A stretch of DNA of 9,271 nucleotides from UBA4661 sp002405405 (GTDB lineage: Bacteria; Bacteroidota; Ignavibacteria; Kapaibacteriales; UBA4661), in the NCBI GenBank assembly GCA_036847245.1, contig DAIUAL010000133.1:1-9271 (forward strand), in the 5' to 3' direction. This document shows positions 6,875 to 9,271 of this stretch, piece by piece. The notes under the pieces were generated by a model. That model saw only the letters and a list, made by a program, of their open reading frames with translations. It ran no database searches and had not been told where the DNA came from. The position numbers and the translations under genes were made by a program. The stretch's first letter is position 1, and each line of letters starts with the position of its first letter.

Positions 6875-8044
6875 TCATTCCTCAACACATTGCTCCAGCG
6901 TTTTCCAACATTGATAAAATGCTCTCGGGTTATGAAAACAACCTTTCCATTTACCACCTTTTAAGGGCAAAAGAATTTCTCCACGCCGATTCAAATAACC
7001 ATACCATTCTCCATATTCAGCATCACTGTAGTGTTTCCACGACCATTCTTGCACCTTTTCTAACCACACCAAACACCGTTGGTCACGCGTGTAAAGATAG
7101 AATTTTGACAGAGCAACCAATGTTTCAACATGTACCCACCAAAGCTTTTGATCCCATTCTAATTGTTGCGGCGGATGCCCTTGAATATCAAGAAAATAAT
7201 ACAACCCTCCATACTCTTTATCCCAGCTATATTCGAGAATCCGCAGTGTAATGTCACGGCATTGCTCAATAAGGGCTTGGTTCTTTGTTCTTCGAGCAAT
7301 ATCTGCAATAAACCACATTGCCTCAATACCATGACCGGGGTTGAGCAACCGTCCCTCAAAACAATCAGCAAAAGATCCATCCGGATTAATATTTTCAAGA
7401 ACTAGTCCTGTTTCCTCATGAATAAAGTTATTCATGACATCATCAATACATGCTTGCAAGCGACTTTCAACAGCATCGGCAGACATGACAGGCTCGAGCT
7501 CTAACACAAGATTGCATAAGATCATTGGTAGTGAAAAATTACGTAGAGGTCGTGTACCGGGATATGCTTTGCTGTACTGACCTTTCCAATTGTCTTGTCG
7601 TTTGAGGATATTATTGAAAGTATCTAGAGCTATTGCTCTATATGCTTCATTATTGGTGGCAACACTGAGTTGTGCAAAACCCATTGTTGCGAAGCAATCA
7701 GAAAAAATATTATACGGTTGAACTAATGGTTTACCTTCACGTGTTAGCGAGAAATACCAATTCCCCTCATCATCACGACCATATTTTTCCATAAATCTTG
7801 CACCGTGAAGAGCAGTATCAAGCCATTCCTGACGCGGCTCAACTACATTGTACATTTTGGAAAATGTCCACACTTGCCTGCCCTGCAACCACATAAATTT
7901 ATCGGTATCATAAACAGTACCATCACGATCTAAGCATGTAAAAAAACCTTCATGCTCTCGATCGATAGAGTGATTCATCCAAAATGGCAACACATTGTCA
8001 AGCAATGTTGTCTTGTAACGTTCCGCCCAGTAAGCAAAATTCAT
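6875..8044 (-). CDS. N-acylglucosamine 2-epimerase (AGE/RnBP family)
   Basis: 389 residues from the ATG at 8044. The family is an (alpha/alpha)6 barrel that interconverts N-acetylglucosamine and N-acetylmannosamine in the cytosol. Residues equivalent to those reported as essential in the Anabaena enzyme (R57, H239, E308, H372) are all present with a constant offset of one: R56 in 'LQGRQ', H238 in 'NPGHGIEAMWF', E307 in 'WWVHVETL', H371 in 'KGCFHNPRAFY'. This also supports the chosen start. The 'KGG.WKGCFH.PR' segment looks more like GlcNAc epimerases than cellobiose 2-epimerases, but substrate is inferred. The frame stays open for 19 codons upstream to the kinase stop and would add a hydrophobic stretch (finding below). 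It follows the kinase gene by 57 bp and is probably its operon partner. ManNAc could feed sialic acid synthesis, or the enzyme could act in catabolism; no neu or nan gene is visible. Confidence 0.88.
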   Translation of the reverse strand: MNFAYWAERYKTTLLDNVLPFWMNHSIDREHEGFFTCLDRDGTVYDTDKFMWLQGRQVWTFSKMYNVVEPRQEWLDTALHGARFMEKYGRDDEGNWYFSLTREGKPLVQPYNIFSDCFATMGFAQLSVATNNEAYRAIALDTFNNILKRQDNWKGQYSKAYPGTRPLRNFSLPMILCNLVLELEPVMSADAVESRLQACIDDVMNNFIHEETGLVLENINPDGSFADCFEGRLLNPGHGIEAMWFIADIARRTKNQALIEQCRDITLRILEYSWDKEYGGLYYFLDIQGHPPQQLEWDQKLWWVHVETLVALSKFYLYTRDQRCLVWLEKVQEWSWKHYSDAEYGEWYGYLNRRGEILLPLKGGKWKGCFHNPRAFYQCWKTLEQCVEE

Positions 8045-8101
8045 AGAGAAAACCAATGAGAAGAATAATATGAGAACAATCAATATTGGGAAGAAATATT
8101 T

Positions 8102-8713
8102 TTAAGCCATTTTCATCGCATCAATCTGATGCAAAAGCGATTGCCAATCGTCGTGATTTTCGATGAGATCCGTTTGTGAAATATCAACTGTAATCACCTT
8201 GCCAAAATTGTAGGATTGCATCCAATCATCGTAGTACGTGTTCAACTTGCCAAGATACTCCTCGGGAATATTTTGCTCGTACTCGCGTCCGCGCTGACGG
8301 ATCCGCGCCCGCAGACCGGGCAAATCTGCTTTGAGATAAATAAGCAAATCGGGTGCAGGAACGAATTTCGTCATCAACCAAAACACCTCGACATAGTTCT
8401 TGTAATCACGATCTGTCATCAAACCTGAATCATGAAGATTACGCGCAAAAATTGTTGCATCCTCATAGATTGTACGATCAAGAATGGTCGGTACATCATT
8501 TTTAGCAATGTCAAGAAGCTGGTTAAATCGCGTGCTCAAGAAGTAAATCTGCAGATTGAATGACCACCGATTCATATCGCTGTAGAAGTCTGCCAAATAA
8601 GGGTTATCATCAACCGACTCGAATGATGCCTGCCAACCATAATGCTCAGCCAAGCGCGTTGCAAGTGTTGTTTTTCCTGCGCCGATATTTCCGGCAACGG
8701 CTATATGTTTCAC
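8102..8713 (-). CDS. Deoxynucleoside kinase
   Basis: 203 residues from the GTG at 8713, which places the P-loop at the usual distance from the N-terminus (start 'VKHIAVAGNIGAGKTT', Walker A at 8-16). Longer versions starting further upstream would overlap the previous gene by about 98 bp and add non-homologous sequence. Other family marks: E33 in 'SFESVDDNPYLADFY' for the deoxyribose, a DR[ST] motif in 'ILDRTIYEDA' for catalysis, and a LID region 'ARIRQRGREYEQNIPEEYL' with arginines for phosphates. Enzymes of this family phosphorylate deoxyadenosine/deoxyguanosine or, in some, pyrimidine deoxynucleosides for dNTP salvage in the cytosol. Specificity cannot be set here. No Shine-Dalgarno sequence is seen; the GTG overlaps the stop of a 17-codon open frame that bridges from the upstream gene. 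Confidence 0.9.
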   Translation of the reverse strand: MKHIAVAGNIGAGKTTLATRLAEHYGWQASFESVDDNPYLADFYSDMNRWSFNLQIYFLSTRFNQLLDIAKNDVPTILDRTIYEDATIFARNLHDSGLMTDRDYKNYVEVFWLMTKFVPAPDLLIYLKADLPGLRARIRQRGREYEQNIPEEYLGKLNTYYDDWMQSYNFGKVITVDISQTDLIENHDDWQSLLHQIDAMKMA

Positions 8714-8762
8714 AAAAACAACAGAAAAAGTTGAAGAATGTTCTCGGTTACTGTTCTCAACA

Positions 8763-9271
8763 TTATAAAACCTCTTGAGCAAAATACTCTTTGCAACGAT
8801 TATATAAATGTCCTGCCTGCAGATAGGCAGAATTCGGCGACATAAAATGCGAGAACTCAAAGGTTATTGCTTTTTCAACGCCTGCTCTCTTTGCTGCTGC
8901 TAATTTCAACAGCATCTTTTCAAACTTAATCGGGAGAAATTTAATGGGCATATCTCGATCAAATGACTCGCTATTCGTCCAACTATGCATGCCATACACA
9001 TCAGCAAGTTGTTTGTTGATTCGCAAGTAATCTTCGAGAACATCGTACTCGACTTGACCATCTTGAAAGGCGCATATATCCACGCTTCCGGCGATACCTG
9101 CAAAAATGTCACTCCACTCGCGCTCATGCTCTTGCACGCTAATCGACTGCTCTTTACTCAATGTGCCGCTATATTGTGATACTGCTTTTGTTCCATCAAT
9201 ATAGGGCGAAATAAGTACCGGCTAATTACCTGATATGTCGTTGCAGAATTTCCCCATTTCATGAATCACCT
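8763..9271 (-). pseudogene. DUF4434-like (glycosidase-like) gene, 3' part, interrupted by TAG
   Basis: Reading the minus strand from the right edge, the frame gives 'VIHEMGKFCNDISGN', a TAG at 9224-9222, then 'PVLISPYIDGTKAVSQYSG' and on to TAA at 8765-8763. The downstream part has the features of the DUF4434 family, TIM-barrel proteins thought to be glycoside-hydrolase-like: 'LISPYIDG', 'WSDIFAGIAGSVDICAFQDG', 'YGMHSWTNSESF' and 'KAITFEFSHFMSPNS'. The segment before the stop also fits ('...KFC.DISGN.PVLISPY'), so the gene is continuous in frame and broken by one codon. A TTG at 9161 could start a 132-residue fragment, but this would cut away the SPY strand. The gene runs off the window. It precedes the kinase and epimerase genes, all on the minus strand. 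Family call is by pattern. Confidence 0.65.

Noticed and set aside
6790..7251. 153-residue plus-strand open frame
   Set aside because: Most of it is antisense to the well-supported epimerase gene, and the translation is rich in His, Thr and Asn as expected for an antisense frame.
8714..8860. N-terminal extension of the deoxynucleoside kinase to 252 residues
   Set aside because: It would overlap the upstream DUF4434-like coding region by about 98 bp and move the P-loop about 57 residues from the start, unlike the family.

Overview
The window looks like a piece of chromosome from a free-living bacterium of the Bacteroidota/Chlorobiota/Ignavibacteria-like assemblage. The evidence is moderate. 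The DNA is AT-rich by eye, several starts lack a clear Shine-Dalgarno sequence, and one response regulator carries a C-terminal LuxR-like helix-turn-helix of a type common in that group. No tRNA, rRNA, CRISPR array, insertion sequence or phage gene is visible.

Layout, left to right. (1) Positions 1-476 (+): the 3' part of a Wzz/GNVR-type polysaccharide chain-length or co-polymerase gene, interrupted by an in-frame TAA at 51-53. (2) 568-1167 (-): a membrane-anchored coiled-coil protein of unknown function, convergent with the first gene and separated from it by a 12-bp-stem hairpin. (3) 1299-2768 (+): a sodium:solute symporter, divergent from (2), with a candidate promoter and an inverted repeat in its leader. 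(4) 2864-3352 (-): a small secreted protein with a TonB_C/AgmX-like C-terminal domain, separated from the symporter by a bidirectional terminator. (5) 3530-5455 (+): a two-gene unit, a PnuC-type nicotinamide riboside transporter followed 6 bp later by a SAM-dependent methyltransferase with a THUMP-like C-terminus. (6) 5534-6490 (-): a response regulator, REC plus coiled linker plus LuxR-like HTH. (7) 6491-6874: about 385 bp without a convincing gene. (8) 6875-9271 (-): a probable operon read as DUF4434 glycosidase-like gene, deoxynucleoside kinase, N-acylglucosamine 2-epimerase. Its first gene is interrupted by an in-frame TAG at 9222-9224.

How the genes fit together. PnuC (NAD precursor uptake) and the deoxynucleoside kinase (deoxynucleoside salvage) point to nucleotide and cofactor scavenging. 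The epimerase, the DUF4434 protein and the Wzz-like gene point to amino-sugar and surface-glycan metabolism. These are mostly separate housekeeping or accessory units, and I see no clearly new multi-gene system. The most unusual observation is that the genes at both ends of the window each read as continuous protein on both sides of a single in-frame stop (TAA and TAG). In each case a one-base change from a glutamine codon (CAA, CAG) would explain the stop. TAA and TAG are also used as ordinary terminal stops by the intact genes here, so a general code change is unlikely. Recent nonsense mutation, assembly or sequencing error, or suppression are the alternatives.
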